Assembly (NCBI RefSeq): GCF_041154675.1
Contig: NZ_AP031322.1
Location: forward strand, 1,178,001-1,242,000
From: Sulfurisphaera javensis
GTDB taxonomy: Archaea; Thermoproteota; Thermoprotei_A; Sulfolobales; Sulfolobaceae
DNA: 64,000 bases
Direction: 5' to 3'
Shown here piece after piece: positions 1 to 12,650 of this stretch (position 1 is the first letter of the stretch; every line of letters starts with the position of its first letter). The position numbers were made by a program, and so were the translations under genes. A model generated the notes under the pieces. It was not told the origin of the DNA. It did not search any database and saw only the letters and a list, made by a program, of their open reading frames with translations.

Positions 1-1
1 C

Positions 2-643
2 AGTTTTACGTATAAGGAGCTTTCAAAAATATTTAATATTCAAGAGAGTCTTTTATGCAGATATGTTAATGGAGCAACTATACCTAGTGAAGTTCATGCT
101 AAAGAGATTTTAGACAAGTTGAAATCAAAAGAGTTCTTAACAAAATTTTTACTTAATAAAATTGTTATTCATGAGGATGGATATATAGATACTTCCGGTT
201 TACTATTTTATCCCAATTTACTTAAAATATTAATAGAAATTTATTATCATAGATTTTTTGAAACAAAAAATATAACTAAAATTGTTACTGTAGCTGTAAA
301 TGGTATTCCTTTTGCTACATTAACAGCTGAAGCTTTGGCTAAACCTTTAGTAATTATTAAAAAACATAAAGATTCTATATTTATTGATTATATAGATGAA
401 AGCCTAAAAGAATCTGATGGAGTAGTTACTTCTATATTTTTGAGAAAAGACTATATAGTAAAAAGTGACAAAATACTTATTATTGACGACGTAATAAGAA
501 GTGGTAAAACAATTATTACTGCTTCTAAGTTAGTTAAAAAAGCAGGAGCTGACGTAGTGGGAGCACTAGTAATAGCTACTGTTGGTAATGAGTGGACTAG
601 ATACATTAATAATATTATAGTGAAACCTCTATTTGTATTATGA
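2..643 (+). CDS. GfcR-like HTH/phosphoribosyltransferase-domain regulator (5' end outside window)
   Basis: The frame is already open at base 2, so the true start lies upstream. The visible N-terminus (ELSKIFNIQESLLCRYVNG) looks like a helix-turn-helix. A type I phosphoribosyltransferase domain follows, with the PRPP-binding loop ILIIDDVIRSGKTI near the C-terminus. This layout is that of archaeal GfcR/PyrE-like proteins, which act as transcriptional regulators or as nucleobase phosphoribosyltransferases. The stop overlaps the next start (ATGA), so the two are probably co-transcribed and coupled. The domain call is secure. Regulator versus enzyme cannot be settled from sequence. Confidence 0.75.
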   Translation, partial: SFTYKELSKIFNIQESLLCRYVNGATIPSEVHAKEILDKLKSKEFLTKFLLNKIVIHEDGYIDTSGLLFYPNLLKILIEIYYHRFFETKNITKIVTVAVNGIPFATLTAEALAKPLVIIKKHKDSIFIDYIDESLKESDGVVTSIFLRKDYIVKSDKILIIDDVIRSGKTIITASKLVKKAGADVVGALVIATVGNEWTRYINNIIVKPLFVL

Positions 644-1221
644 TAGCTAGAATATCAAAAGACGTTTACTCGATTAAAGGAAATTACAATGTTTATGTCA
701 TAGTAAATAAAGATACTTCAATACTTATAGATAGTAGTGATGGAACAGATTATACTTTAATTATAGAAGGAATAGAAGAAATTTTAACTAGATATAATAC
801 TGAAATTAAGTATCTTATACTAACTAGTCATTATGAAGAAGTAGCTGGTGGTGCTTATTATCTTTCAACTAGCTTAAGGATTCCTTATATAATTGCAAGT
901 AGTGAGGATTCAATTTCAATAAGAAAAGGAAGAGGAAAAAGAAGTAACTATAATCCGGTTAATATTAACTTTGAAATTAAAGAAGGAAGAGGAAAAATTA
1001 ATAGTTTAAATTTTATTAAATCTAGATCTCCTTCCCTGGGTTCTCTCCTTATAATTTATAGTGATATTATCTTCAGCGGTGTTAATAAGGTATCTGGTAT
1101 TATGAACAAGATAAATTATATATGTGATATTAATGATTGTAAAAAGGTAGAAGAGTTTTGGTATTTGAGGAAAAATGCGACTCTTGTGGAAGATATACGG
1201 AAACAAAGTATTGTGGAGTAA
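640..1221 (+). CDS. Degenerate metallo-beta-lactamase-fold-like protein
   Basis: A 193-residue protein with the start of an MBL-like fold: beta strands (NVYVIVNKDTSILIDSSDG), then LTSHYEEVAGG where catalytic members have THxHxDHxGG. The metal-binding histidines and aspartate are all replaced, so hydrolase activity is unlikely. The gene starts on the ATGA overlap with the preceding regulator and overlaps the next small gene by 64 bases in another frame, so the three form a tight unit. I assign no function. The fold call rests on weak motif similarity. Confidence 0.5.
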   Translation: MIARISKDVYSIKGNYNVYVIVNKDTSILIDSSDGTDYTLIIEGIEEILTRYNTEIKYLILTSHYEEVAGGAYYLSTSLRIPYIIASSEDSISIRKGRGKRSNYNPVNINFEIKEGRGKINSLNFIKSRSPSLGSLLIIYSDIIFSGVNKVSGIMNKINYICDINDCKKVEEFWYLRKNATLVEDIRKQSIVE

Positions 1222-1343
1222 GAAAAATTAACGTATGTGTAGATTGTTGTTTGCTCTGTAACATAAGGAGCAAGTGTGAATTAAGAGTATGGTTTCACGA
1301 ATTAGTACCAAAAATATCAATTAAAGGGAATATTCTAAAATGA
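1158..1343 (+). CDS. Small cysteine-rich putative zinc-binding protein
   Basis: A 61-residue protein with eight cysteines (positions 7, 10, 19, 27, 30, 31, 34 and 40) in CxxC-type pairs, which suggests one or two structural zinc sites. The TTG start lies inside the end of the upstream gene and its last codon overlaps the ATG of the downstream reductase (ATGA). Cysteine spacing and translational coupling on both sides favour a real gene. No function is recognised. Transcription from the upstream regulator promoter is likely. Confidence 0.55.
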   Translation: MVFEEKCDSCGRYTETKYCGVRKINVCVDCCLLCNIRSKCELRVWFHELVPKISIKGNILK

Positions 1344-1975
1344 GACCTTATATTATTATTTTTAGCACTATGACAATAGATGGTAGAATAGCATCAAAAG
1401 ACCATTACAGCGAACTGAGTTGTCCTTACGATAAAATGAGACTGCATATCGTAAGAAGCGAAGTAGATGCAGTATTAGTAGGTTCTAATACAGTAAAGAT
1501 AGATAATCCAAAACTTACTCTTAAATACGCTAAAGGTAAAAATCCCATTAGAGTAACTATAACTACAAGTTTAGATATAGATCTTAATTCCAACATTTTT
1601 ATAACTCCGCCTTTAACAATAGTATACACTAGTTACTCCACCTTTATTAAAAAGAAGAATACCATTAATCAACTTGAAACCAAAGGAGTTCTAGTTAGAC
1701 CTTTAGAAAATTTATCTTCTTGTGAAATTGCAAAGGACTTGTACGAATTAGGAATAAGAAAACTGTTAATCGAAGGAGGAGGAAGAACTATCTGGAACTT
1801 TATAAAAGATAACTGTTATGATGAATTGAGGATTACAATTTCACCAAAAATCTTCGGAAATGGAGTTTCAGTTGTAAATGGAGAAGGGTTTAAAGGAAGT
1901 GAAGCCCCTAATCTGGAATTAGTAGATTACAAATTATGTGAATGTAAAAAAGAAGTCCACTTAATATATAGAAGA

Positions 1976-1981
<6 letters not shown>
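1340..1981 (+). CDS. 2,5-diamino-6-ribosylamino-4(3H)-pyrimidinone 5'-phosphate reductase (RibD C-terminal family)
   Basis: 213 residues, the usual size of the stand-alone archaeal reductase that uses NAD(P)H to reduce the ribosyl side chain in riboflavin and F420 precursor synthesis. Family landmarks are the N-terminal [30 protein letters not shown], and the glycine-rich [12 protein letters not shown] near residue 145. There is no deaminase domain, as expected in archaea. The gene is coupled to the Cys-rich gene upstream and overlaps the convergent radical SAM gene by six bases at its end. Confidence 0.88.
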
Positions 1982-3724
<1,743 letters not shown>

Positions 3725-3751
3725 AATGTATCTACTACTACATAAAGAACA

Positions 3752-3764
3752 AGCTATATATAAA
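3752..3764 (-). promoter_or_regulatory. Probable TATA box of the tes-like gene
   Basis: Read on the minus strand this is GTTTATATATAGC. Its centre is about 34 bases upstream of the ATG at 3724, giving a short leader of roughly 8 bases if transcription starts 26 bases from the box. It is the only TATA-like sequence in the 69-base gap to the thiL gene. Confidence 0.5.
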
Positions 3765-3793
3765 CAATTTCACCGTATACACCAACAATTAGG

Positions 3794-4711
3794 TTAAAAC
3801 CATCCTGTAAAATTATCCCAACCAGTTTTTTTAATAAATTGGTTATTATATTCTAAAGTAGGATTTGAAATTATTTCACCTATTATTTGGGGTGAAAAAC
3901 CTAAATAATTCATAAAATCCAAAATTGATTCAGCTTGAGTTCTATCTACAACTAAAATTGTTTCGTACTCTTCACCAGAATACTTAAGCAAATCTTCTTC
4001 CTTAAGTTCATATTTTCTTATTTTTCCCAATATATATGGAGGAAAAGGGAAGCTATACATTTTTATCCCTTTTTTAGATCTTTCTATAACGTTATATAAT
4101 GATATAACTAGACCATCACTAATATCTGTAGAGTAGTGAATTGAATCACAATAAGTAGCGAAAAGCTCGCTTAGCCTCTTATTAACTATTGGATGTCTAA
4201 TTTTATTCTTCTCTATATTACTAATGCTAATTTTCCAATTATTAAGATATGATAAAAAAACTAAAGAAGTATAACCAATAGGATTTGATATTATAAGTCT
4301 GTCTCCTTCCTTCACGTTTTCAGCTTTTTTGTAACATATAGCTTTTCCTATGACTGTAACATCTATCCAACCATTTTTAGAGGAGTTTAAATCTCCACCA
4401 ATATAAGAAGCATTATAATAATCACTAGCGTCTTTAATTCCCTTTATTATATCTTCGATTTTTTGAACATCTTCCTTCCTTATACCTATAGATGATAAGA
4501 CAAATGTTGGAATTCCTCCCCTCGATAATATATCACTTATAGATGCTACAACAGATTTCCAACCTATGTCATAAAAATCCATAAAATTAAACGTATAACC
4601 TAACTGAAAGCCATCAATTTTATACATGTTTTTATTTTCATCTACATAAACATCATCATTTACGTAACTATACTTACTTATTATATTTCTAATTATTTCG
4701 TGTTCAGACAT
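3794..4711 (-). CDS. thiL: Thiamine-monophosphate kinase
   Basis: About 305 residues of the ThiL/PurM-like ATP-binding superfamily: VNDDVYVDENKN at the N-terminus, KSVVASISDILSRGGIPTF, the YIGGDLNSSKNGWIDVTVIG strand, and STDISDGLV as the second metal/nucleotide motif. It phosphorylates thiamine monophosphate to the pyrophosphate. The ATG at 4711 fits the family; a GTG three codons earlier (4720) is possible. The tRNA-Thr gene ends at 4722 on the same strand, so the 5' end of this mRNA may be made by tRNA 3' processing. Confidence 0.85.
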   Translation of the reverse strand: MSEHEIIRNIISKYSYVNDDVYVDENKNMYKIDGFQLGYTFNFMDFYDIGWKSVVASISDILSRGGIPTFVLSSIGIRKEDVQKIEDIIKGIKDASDYYNASYIGGDLNSSKNGWIDVTVIGKAICYKKAENVKEGDRLIISNPIGYTSLVFLSYLNNWKISISNIEKNKIRHPIVNKRLSELFATYCDSIHYSTDISDGLVISLYNVIERSKKGIKMYSFPFPPYILGKIRKYELKEEDLLKYSGEEYETILVVDRTQAESILDFMNYLGFSPQIIGEIISNPTLEYNNQFIKKTGWDNFTGWF

Positions 4712-4721
4712 TTTAATCACA

Positions 4722-4819
4722 AGCCGCCGCGGGGACTTGAACCCCGGACCACCGGCTATCTTGGATCCTATTTCAAAACCTTACGAGGCCGGCGCTCTAC
4801 CTAACTGAGCTACGGCGGC
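4722..4819 (-). tRNA. tRNA-Thr(CGU) with intron
   Basis: On the minus strand the acceptor GCCGCCG pairs with CGGCGGC, with discriminator U, as in archaeal tRNA-Thr. The D arm GCTCAGTTAGGTAGAGC and T arm GGGGTTCAAGTCCCC are intact. The anticodon stem CCGGC/GCCGG encloses CT-CGT-A, so the anticodon is CGU. An intron of about 24 bases sits at the canonical 37/38 position. No CCA is encoded. It lies 33 bases downstream of purB and directly upstream of thiL. Confidence 0.93.
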
Positions 4820-4852
4820 ATTATATTATCTGTTTATAAATTAATAAAATTT

Positions 4853-6217
4853 TTACGATTGTTCTACGATGCTTTTTGCGTAGGAAATTGCTCTTTGAAT
4901 TAATTCCTTATAGCTCCCTAGATAATTATAAGGATTTAAAGATTCTATAATTTTTTCCCTGCCAAGTATTTTTACTATTTCATCACTATTTAACGCAACT
5001 TCAAGCAATGATTTCCCTTCTTTTTCTGCCTCTCTGGACAGTTTCATAACCATCTCATGAGCTATATGTCTAGGTATATTAGCTTGAGTTAAACTTATCA
5101 TTAAGCTTTCAGCCATGATAAGGCCTTTACTTAACTCAAGATTTTTTCTCATGTTTTCTGGGTAAATTTTTAAATTAGATAGAAGTGATAACATGCTATC
5201 TAACATTTCATCTATTATTAAGAACGCATGTGAAATTATTATTCTTTCAGAGGAACTATTAGTTAAATCCCTTTCATGCCATAATGGTATATTTTCTAGT
5301 TCAGAAACTATTAAACCCCTTAGCACTTTAGCCAATCCACTTATTTTCTCTGCAGTTACTGGATTCTCCTTATGAGGCATAGTACTACTACCAACTCTTG
5401 TTTCAGCTGAACCTTCGGCTAATTCTAATATTTCTGGTCTCATCAATTCTCTTATTTCTAATGCTAGTCTATCGAGTTGAGAACCTAAAATAGCTAGGTC
5501 GGAGATTAATTCTGCAAACCCATCTCTTGGAGCAATTTGCGTAGAGATCTCATGTGGTGGTAAACCTAAATATTCGGATACATATTTTTCAATTTCTAAG
5601 CCTTTATCCTTCCAACTAGCCATAGTTCCTACTGCTCCAGCAAATTTTATCTTAAGTACTCTTTTACTAGTATCATTAAGTCTTTCAAGTGACCTAGAAA
5701 ACTCGTATACATAATTTGCAAACTTAAACCCTAAAGTAATGGGCAAAGCGTGCTGACCATGAGTCCTTCCAACCATAACAAGCTCTTGATATTTTTGTGA
5801 GTATTCTATTAAAAGTAAAATTATTTTCTTTAATTTATTTTTTACAATAGTTATAGCATCTTTAAAAATTAATGCATTAGTAGTATCTACTATATCGTAA
5901 CTTGTAGCACCAAAATGAATGAATTTGCCAGCCTCACCAGAAAGTTCGGCTAAATGAACAGTTAATGCCATCACATCATGCCCTAGCTTTCTTTCTAGAT
6001 TGCTAACTCTTTCTGGATCAATTTTGTCTATATTTTTATCTACAATACTAACATCTTCTTCCTTGACTAAACCAATTTTTGATAGTGCATATAGTAATGC
6101 AACTTCTACTTTAGCCATTCTTTTAAGAATACTTCTCCTTTCAAAAAGTTCTCTCATTTCTTTACTTCCATATCTCCAGTCTAAAACACAGATAGAATCT
6201 TCCACAGCACTAATCAT
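4853..6217 (-). CDS. purB: Adenylosuccinate lyase
   Basis: 454 residues of the fumarase/aspartase superfamily. The signature [19 protein letters not shown] lies near residue 275, and [18 protein letters not shown] and [18 protein letters not shown] carry the other active-site regions. It cleaves SAICAR and adenylosuccinate to release fumarate in purine synthesis. It is divergent from purP with 29 bases between starts, so the two share a compact promoter region. This places four purine genes together. Confidence 0.95.
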   Translation of the reverse strand: MISAVEDSICVLDWRYGSKEMRELFERRSILKRMAKVEVALLYALSKIGLVKEEDVSIVDKNIDKIDPERVSNLERKLGHDVMALTVHLAELSGEAGKFIHFGATSYDIVDTTNALIFKDAITIVKNKLKKIILLLIEYSQKYQELVMVGRTHGQHALPITLGFKFANYVYEFSRSLERLNDTSKRVLKIKFAGAVGTMASWKDKGLEIEKYVSEYLGLPPHEISTQIAPRDGFAELISDLAILGSQLDRLALEIRELMRPEILELAEGSAETRVGSSTMPHKENPVTAEKISGLAKVLRGLIVSELENIPLWHERDLTNSSSERIIISHAFLIIDEMLDSMLSLLSNLKIYPENMRKNLELSKGLIMAESLMISLTQANIPRHIAHEMVMKLSREAEKEGKSLLEVALNSDEIVKILGREKIIESLNPYNYLGSYKELIQRAISYAKSIVEQS

Positions 6218-6246
6218 TTATAAGTAGTATAAGTGATTTTTTATTA

Positions 6247-7247
6247 ATGTATATACTAACAATTGGTAGTCATTCATCATTACAAATCTTACATGGAGCT
6301 AAAAAAGAAGGATTTAAAACAGCTTTAGTAACGCCAGAAAAAAGAGTCAAATTCTATAAACAGTTCAATTTCATAGATGAAGTTTATGGTTATAAAAATG
6401 AAGATGAGGCTGTTAATTATATTAATAATTTCGAGAAAAATGGAATATTAATTCCTCATGGTAGTTTAGTAGAGTATGTAGGGCCAGAAAGAGTAAGTAG
6501 AATAAGAACTAAAATTTTTGGAAACAGGAATCTTTTCGAATGGGAAGCTAATCAAAAGAAGAAAATGAGCTTACTTAAAGCTGCAAAGATAAAAATCCCG
6601 GAACAATTTGAAAGCCCAGAAGATGTAGATAGATTAGTAATTGTCAAACTTCCCGGAGCTAAAGGTGGAAAAGGATACTTTATTGCAAGAAATAAGGAAG
6701 AAGTAAAAGAAGGATTAAATAAATTAATTGAACAAAAAATGATAAAAAATTTAGATGATGTGATTATTCAAGAATATGTAATCGGCGTACCTATGTATTT
6801 TCAGTTCTTTAATAGTATCATGTTAAACCGTTTGGAGATAATTGGAATAGATATAAGATATGAGACGAATATTGACGGACTAAGAAGACTACCACCAGAT
6901 ATTAGAGTTGACCCTACTTTAGTGGTAGTTGGCAATATTCCTGCTGTAGCTAGAGAAAGTTTATTACCAACTGTATTTGAGTATGGAGAGAACTTTACAC
7001 AAACTGTTAAAGAATTAGTTCCGCCTGGAATGATAGGACCTTTCTGCCTTGAGTCGGTAGTTACTGATCAGGGTGATATAGTAGTTTTCGAGTTTTCCGG
7101 AAGAATAGTTGCTGGGACAAATCTTTATGTTAACGGTAGCCCTTATAGTTGGCTATATTGGGATGAACCAATGAGTGCTGGGAGAAGAATAGGGAGAGAA
7201 ATTAAATTAGCATTAAATTCAAATAAGCTAAATATGGTATTAACATA

Positions 7248-7248
<1 letters not shown>
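6247..7248 (+). CDS. purP: FAICAR synthetase PurP (first paralogue)
   Basis: 333 residues of the archaeal PurP ATP-grasp family, which uses formate and ATP to make FAICAR from AICAR. Visible features are [20 protein letters not shown] (substrate-binding N-terminus), [16 protein letters not shown] (ATP-grasp loop near residue 135) and [23 protein letters not shown] in two steps near residues 272-294 (metal-binding acidic residues). It runs directly into the second paralogue with overlapping stop and start (TAATG). A TATA-like TTATAAG lies in the short divergent gap with purB. Confidence 0.9.
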
Positions 7249-8294
<1,046 letters not shown>

Positions 8295-8364
8295 CGTTTT
8301 TTAGGTAAGAAGGAATTATTAACAACCTTATTATTAGCTATTTATAATTATAAATTATCGTGAG

Positions 8365-8382
8365 CTAAGTTTATATATTTAT
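8365..8382 (+). promoter_or_regulatory. Probable purA promoter (TATA region)
   Basis: The gap between the purP pair and purA holds an AT-rich box reading AGTTTATATATTTATATG. It is centred about 35 bases upstream of the purA ATG and is preceded by purine-rich sequence. purA is therefore probably also transcribed from its own start, not only from the purP promoter. Confidence 0.4.
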
Positions 8383-8409
8383 ATGAGAGATTAATCAAAA
8401 CGGTGTTTC

Positions 8410-9417
8410 ATGTTAAATATTCTAGTAGGAGGATTTTTTGGCGATGAAGGAAAAGGAAAAGTTGCTGCATATCTTGCATTAAAAGATTCACCAAGCTTAT
8501 CAGTAAGAACTGGTTCGATTAATGCAGGCCATACTGTAACCTACATGGGTAAACAATGGAAAGTGAGAATAATTCCATCAGCATTTATAAATAGATCAAC
8601 CTTTTTAGCTTTAGGCCCTGGAGCTTTAACGTCTATAGAAGTTTTAATGAATGAAGCAAAAGAGACTAATTCTTTAGATAGATTATTTATAGATCCTCAC
8701 GTGGGTATTATAACTGAAGAAGAAGTAAAAGAAGAACGAAATGACGAATATCTTATGAAAAAGATAGGAAGTACTGGTCAAGGTGTAGGATATGCGGAAG
8801 CTAAAAGAATTTTAAGGAAACTTAAACTAGCTAAAGATTTCGAAATCTTATCTAAATATATTGTTAATATACCTAGTTTATTATTGGAAAAATTAGATAA
8901 AAATGAAAATATATTAGTTGAAGGTACTCAAGGATATTATTTAAGCTTGTATCATGGAGAATACCCTTATGTAACTAGTCGAAATACCTCGTCTTCTGGT
9001 ATTTTAAGTGAAATTGGAATAGGTCCGAAGTACGTTGATCATGTAATAGTTGTTTTCAAATCATATGTAACTCGAGTAGGTGAGGGGCCCTTGGAAGGAG
9101 AATTAAGTTGGGGGGAGGCACAAAAATTAGGAATAGCAGAAATTGCAACTGTTACTGGAAGAAAAAGAAGAAGTGCCCCATTTAATATTAAATTGGCAAA
9201 AGAAGCAGTGAGGGTAAATTCAGCAACACAGATAGCAATTACGAAATTAGACGCTTTATTCAAGGAAGCTAAAGGAGTAAGAGAATATTCAAAGTTACCT
9301 TCTGAAGCAAAGAAGTGGATAGAGAATATTGAAACTGAACTAAAAGTACCAATAACATTAATTGGGACTGGAGAAGATGCATTAGATATGATAGATCTTA
9401 GAAAAGAGAAAATATGA
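8410..9417 (+). CDS. purA: Adenylosuccinate synthetase
   Basis: 335 residues, the short archaeal form. The P-loop GDEGKGK is at residues 11-17, NAGHTV follows near 40, [14 protein letters not shown] near 123 and [20 protein letters not shown] near 178, with [10 protein letters not shown] after. It joins IMP and aspartate using GTP to make adenylosuccinate, the substrate of the PurB encoded nearby. Together with purB and the two purP genes it gives a compact late-purine set. Confidence 0.95.
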   Translation: MLNILVGGFFGDEGKGKVAAYLALKDSPSLSVRTGSINAGHTVTYMGKQWKVRIIPSAFINRSTFLALGPGALTSIEVLMNEAKETNSLDRLFIDPHVGIITEEEVKEERNDEYLMKKIGSTGQGVGYAEAKRILRKLKLAKDFEILSKYIVNIPSLLLEKLDKNENILVEGTQGYYLSLYHGEYPYVTSRNTSSSGILSEIGIGPKYVDHVIVVFKSYVTRVGEGPLEGELSWGEAQKLGIAEIATVTGRKRRSAPFNIKLAKEAVRVNSATQIAITKLDALFKEAKGVREYSKLPSEAKKWIENIETELKVPITLIGTGEDALDMIDLRKEKI

Positions 9418-9429
9418 GAGGTGTTATAC

Positions 9430-10830
9430 ATGTATTATGATGCAACAATTATAGGTGCAGGACCAGCAGGTTTGTTTGCAGCTTATGAACTAGCGAATTT
9501 AAACAAAAATGGAGCTAAAATACTATTAATTGATAAAGGTACAAGACCATTAAAAAGAGTGTGCCCGCTATTAAGTCCTAAGGAAAAATGTACTTTTTGC
9601 AATCCATGTCATATTACTTATGGTATAGGCGGAGCAGGAACTTATAGCAGTGGAATTATTAATTTAAGACCAGATATAGGTGGAGAACTGCATGAAATTA
9701 TGAGAAGCTGGGATAAAGCTCAAGAACTGATTGATTATGTAGATCAAATTTTAGTAAAGTTTGGTGCTCCTAAGGATAGGTTCTTTGAACCTAATATGGA
9801 AAAAGTAAAGGAAATTCAAAGAAAGGCAGCAAAAGTTGGTGCTGAATTTATTCCAATAAGACAGAGACACATAGGTACCGATAAAACTCCAATTGTAATA
9901 GAAAATATATTGCAATATATAGAGAGCAAAAATGTTAAAGTAGCAGAGTTAACTGAAGCAATAGAAATAGAGAAAAAAGGATCAGAATTTGTAGTTAAGA
10001 CAGACAAATTGGGTGAAATAGAGACTAAAACTCTACTAGTAGCTCCAGGAAGAGCTGGCGCAAAATGGTTCTTAGACCAAGCTAAAAAATTAGGAGTAGA
10101 CATGATACCGGGACCATTAGATATAGGAGTTAGAGTTGAAACAGAAGCTTTTGTTATGGAAGATTTAACTTCAGCTGTCTGGGATCCTAAAGTAGTAATG
10201 TATACAAAGAAGTATGACGATAAAGTAAGAACGTTCTGCGTAAATCCTGGTGGGTTTGTGATGAAAGAAGTATATGATGATGGTACAATAGGTGTTAACG
10301 GGCAAACTTTTGCTGATAGGAAAAGTAAAAACATTAACTTCGCCTTCTTGACAACAATAAAGCTTTCAGACCCTCTAGAAGATACTATAGAATATGGTAA
10401 AAGCATTGCAAGATTAATGACTAGATTAGGAGGAGAAAAACCAATTATTCAGCGTTTAATTGATTTTGAAAAAGGAAGAAGAAGTACTTGGGAAAGAATA
10501 AATAGATCCACTGTAAAGCCTACTTTAAAAGATGTAACTCCAGGTGATGTAAGTATGGGTCTACCTTATAGGGTAGTTAGCAATATAATAGAAGGTTTAG
10601 AGAGACTAGACAACTTAGCCCCTGGAATATACTCTTCTAATACTTTACTTTATGCACCAGAAATAAAATACTATAGCATGAAGGCTGTAGTAGACAGCAA
10701 TATGGAAACTGTAGTAGATAACTTATTTGTAGCTGGTGACGGAGTTGGTTTATCAAGAGGTATAAATGTAGCCGCAGCCACTGGAATATTAGCTGCAAGA
10801 GGAATAGCCATAAAGTTAGGACTTTTATAA
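9430..10830 (+). CDS. FAD-dependent dehydrogenase (COG2509-like)
   Basis: About 466 residues. The N-terminal FAD-binding Rossmann motif is [17 protein letters not shown] cysteine-rich stretch, [20 protein letters not shown], precedes [11 protein letters not shown], and a C-terminal FAD motif reads [19 protein letters not shown]. The cysteines may hold an Fe-S cluster or a redox disulfide. Start chosen at the ATG with GAGGTG nine bases upstream; a TTG three codons earlier is weaker. The gene lies 12 bases after purA, so it probably belongs to the same transcript. The substrate is unknown. Confidence 0.75.
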   Translation: MYYDATIIGAGPAGLFAAYELANLNKNGAKILLIDKGTRPLKRVCPLLSPKEKCTFCNPCHITYGIGGAGTYSSGIINLRPDIGGELHEIMRSWDKAQELIDYVDQILVKFGAPKDRFFEPNMEKVKEIQRKAAKVGAEFIPIRQRHIGTDKTPIVIENILQYIESKNVKVAELTEAIEIEKKGSEFVVKTDKLGEIETKTLLVAPGRAGAKWFLDQAKKLGVDMIPGPLDIGVRVETEAFVMEDLTSAVWDPKVVMYTKKYDDKVRTFCVNPGGFVMKEVYDDGTIGVNGQTFADRKSKNINFAFLTTIKLSDPLEDTIEYGKSIARLMTRLGGEKPIIQRLIDFEKGRRSTWERINRSTVKPTLKDVTPGDVSMGLPYRVVSNIIEGLERLDNLAPGIYSSNTLLYAPEIKYYSMKAVVDSNMETVVDNLFVAGDGVGLSRGINVAAATGILAARGIAIKLGLL

Positions 10831-10867
10831 TAGCAGTTTTTTAGCTCTTGTATGATTATTTTATCTT

Positions 10868-11833
10868 ATGGAGTTATCAGATATTGATAAAAGGCTTGTC
10901 ATGGAACTTGAGTATCATTTTCCTTTTAGTGAAAGGCCGTTTAACGAGATTGCAGAAAGGCTAGAAATAAAAGAGGAAGAAGTTATAAATAAGACTAAGG
11001 AACTTCTTGGAAACGAGATAATAAAAAGAGTTGGAATGTATGTCAATTTTAGAGCAAAAGGGATGGAAGGCGCTTTAATAGCAACAGAAATACCAATAGA
11101 AAACCTTGAAAAATATAGAAAATTAACGTTAGCTATAAAAGAGTTAACACATAATTACATAAGAAATCACCCAAAATATAATGTATGGTTTGTATTAAAA
11201 GCTGAAAATAAAGATAAGCTAAGGGAGGAAGTTGAAAAAATAATTAAAGAAAGTGGTGGAAAAGATTATGTTATTCTATATTCTAAGAAAACATTAAAAT
11301 TGAGTGTAAAGTATGATATCATACGAGGAGTTTCTTATAGCGAACCAGAAGAAATCCATGAAAAAATTCCTACTGCAGAAGAATTAGGAATATCTAAAGA
11401 ACTATTAAAGGACTTATCATTACCCTTACAAATCACTGAAAGACCGTTTAAACAAATAGCGGAAAAATATAACATGAAAGAAAGTGAACTAGTCGAGTTA
11501 ATAAAAGAGTTAAGAGAAAAAGGAGTTATCAAAGATTATGGGGCTACAATAAATGGAGAAAAAGTTGGAATCAGAGAAAATGCAATGATGTTATTAAACT
11601 CTGAAGATATAGAATCATCTTGTTATAATTTAGCTAAAAACTTAAAGGAAGCTACTCATGTAGTACTTAGAGAATCAGATAAGAAATGGGATTACTTATG
11701 TTATGCTATGATACATGCAGCTAATAAAAAAATAATCTTTGATGTTGCAAAAAAAGGAATTGAAATAACCAAGGCAAAAAGTTATATGCTATTATTCAGC
11801 CTAGATAATTTGAAGCCCGGTATTGTAATCTAG
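10868..11833 (+). CDS. Tandem Lrp/AsnC-like protein, probable AhbAB/NirDL-type siroheme decarboxylase
   Basis: 321 residues containing two similar halves, each a winged helix followed by an alpha/beta domain. The repeats read [18 protein letters not shown] and [19 protein letters not shown]. The second half carries [22 protein letters not shown], resembling the SHCYxR...WPYNLYxMxH signature of siroheme decarboxylases AhbA/AhbB and NirD/L. Those enzymes convert siroheme to didecarboxysiroheme in archaeal heme synthesis. A fused AhbA-AhbB is my best reading; a pure tandem AsnC regulator is the alternative. No other heme gene is adjacent. The 3' end overlaps convergent pheA by 38 bases. Confidence 0.6.
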   Translation: MELSDIDKRLVMELEYHFPFSERPFNEIAERLEIKEEEVINKTKELLGNEIIKRVGMYVNFRAKGMEGALIATEIPIENLEKYRKLTLAIKELTHNYIRNHPKYNVWFVLKAENKDKLREEVEKIIKESGGKDYVILYSKKTLKLSVKYDIIRGVSYSEPEEIHEKIPTAEELGISKELLKDLSLPLQITERPFKQIAEKYNMKESELVELIKELREKGVIKDYGATINGEKVGIRENAMMLLNSEDIESSCYNLAKNLKEATHVVLRESDKKWDYLCYAMIHAANKKIIFDVAKKGIEITKAKSYMLLFSLDNLKPGIVI

Positions 11834-12608
11834 AGAAAGTTCCTTTTATTTTAAGCGTTGTTACTAAGTTTTGTATTTTAGCTAAAGTATCTTTAACTTT
11901 TTCATCTTCTAAGTTTCCCTCAAACTCTAAGTAAAAATAGTATTGCCAAGGTATGCTTTTTAATGGCCTTGAATAAATCATTGTTAAATTTATCTCATTT
12001 ATGTAAAATTTCTCTAAAACTCTATACAGCGAACCTGGCTTATGAGGAACTGTAAACATTAGCATGGTTTTATTTCCATATGTAGTAAGTTTTTTGGAAA
12101 TAACTATAAATCTTGTTATATTTATACTATCATTTATATTTTCTAACAATATTTTTAAATTGTATAATTTAGCTGCATATTCCGAACATATTGCTGCTGA
12201 ATATTTCTGCTTTGAAGCATATAGGGCAGCTGTGGAAGTACTTTCTACTGGAATAAAGTTCGTTAAATTATATTTGCTTAAGGTCTCTTTTGATTCATTT
12301 ATAGCATGAGAATGAGAATAAATTACCTCAATATCATCAATAGAATTCACTGAGGGATTTACAGCAAGTACTAATTTTATTTCCTTTTCTATTTCATAAT
12401 TTACATAAATATCATCAAATTTGAATAAATTATCTAAAGTTTCATGTACAGGACCTTCTATGCTATTTTCTATTGGAACAACACCAATAGAGTTTTCATT
12501 AGAAATACTCATAAATACCTCCGTTATTGTCTTCTTAGGAATCTTATTACCATCAAATATGTCTGCAACTTCGTTTGTGAAACTTCCTCTTGGGCCTAAA
12601 TAGTAAAT
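11796..12608 (-). CDS. pheA: Prephenate dehydratase, with no canonical start codon for its conserved N-terminus
   Basis: Converts prephenate to phenylpyruvate. The conserved N-terminus [19 protein letters not shown] is encoded upstream of the first in-frame ATG (12512), in a frame closed by TAG only a few codons earlier. The only start-like codon before it is ATT at 12608. [17 protein letters not shown] is the substrate region, and a C-terminal ACT domain reads [16 protein letters not shown] with YSRP. Starting at 12512 would delete the catalytic N-terminal strand. It follows ilvA by about 40 bases with a TATA box in the gap. The family is sure; the start is not. Confidence 0.8.
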   Translation of the reverse strand: MYYLGPRGSFTNEVADIFDGNKIPKKTITEVFMSISNENSIGVVPIENSIEGPVHETLDNLFKFDDIYVNYEIEKEIKLVLAVNPSVNSIDDIEVIYSHSHAINESKETLSKYNLTNFIPVESTSTAALYASKQKYSAAICSEYAAKLYNLKILLENINDSINITRFIVISKKLTTYGNKTMLMFTVPHKPGSLYRVLEKFYINEINLTMIYSRPLKSIPWQYYFYLEFEGNLEDEKVKDTLAKIQNLVTTLKIKGTFSRLQYRASNYLG

Positions 12609-12636
12609 TCCATTTGGATCAAGGTTCTATTACTTT

Positions 12637-12650
12637 ACTTATATAAAAAT
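12637..12650 (-). promoter_or_regulatory. Probable TATA box of pheA
   Basis: On the minus strand this reads ATTTTTATATAAGT and touches the ilvA stop codon. A transcript starting about 26 bases downstream would begin near 12617, just before an out-of-frame ATG (12613-12611) and the ATT at 12608. The mRNA would therefore be essentially leaderless, which matters for the start-codon puzzle. Confidence 0.5.

Noticed and set aside
9816-10406. Long minus-strand ORF inside the FAD-dependent dehydrogenase
   Set aside because: A shadow frame of a well-supported gene with a hydrophobic, serine-rich composition typical of antisense translation.
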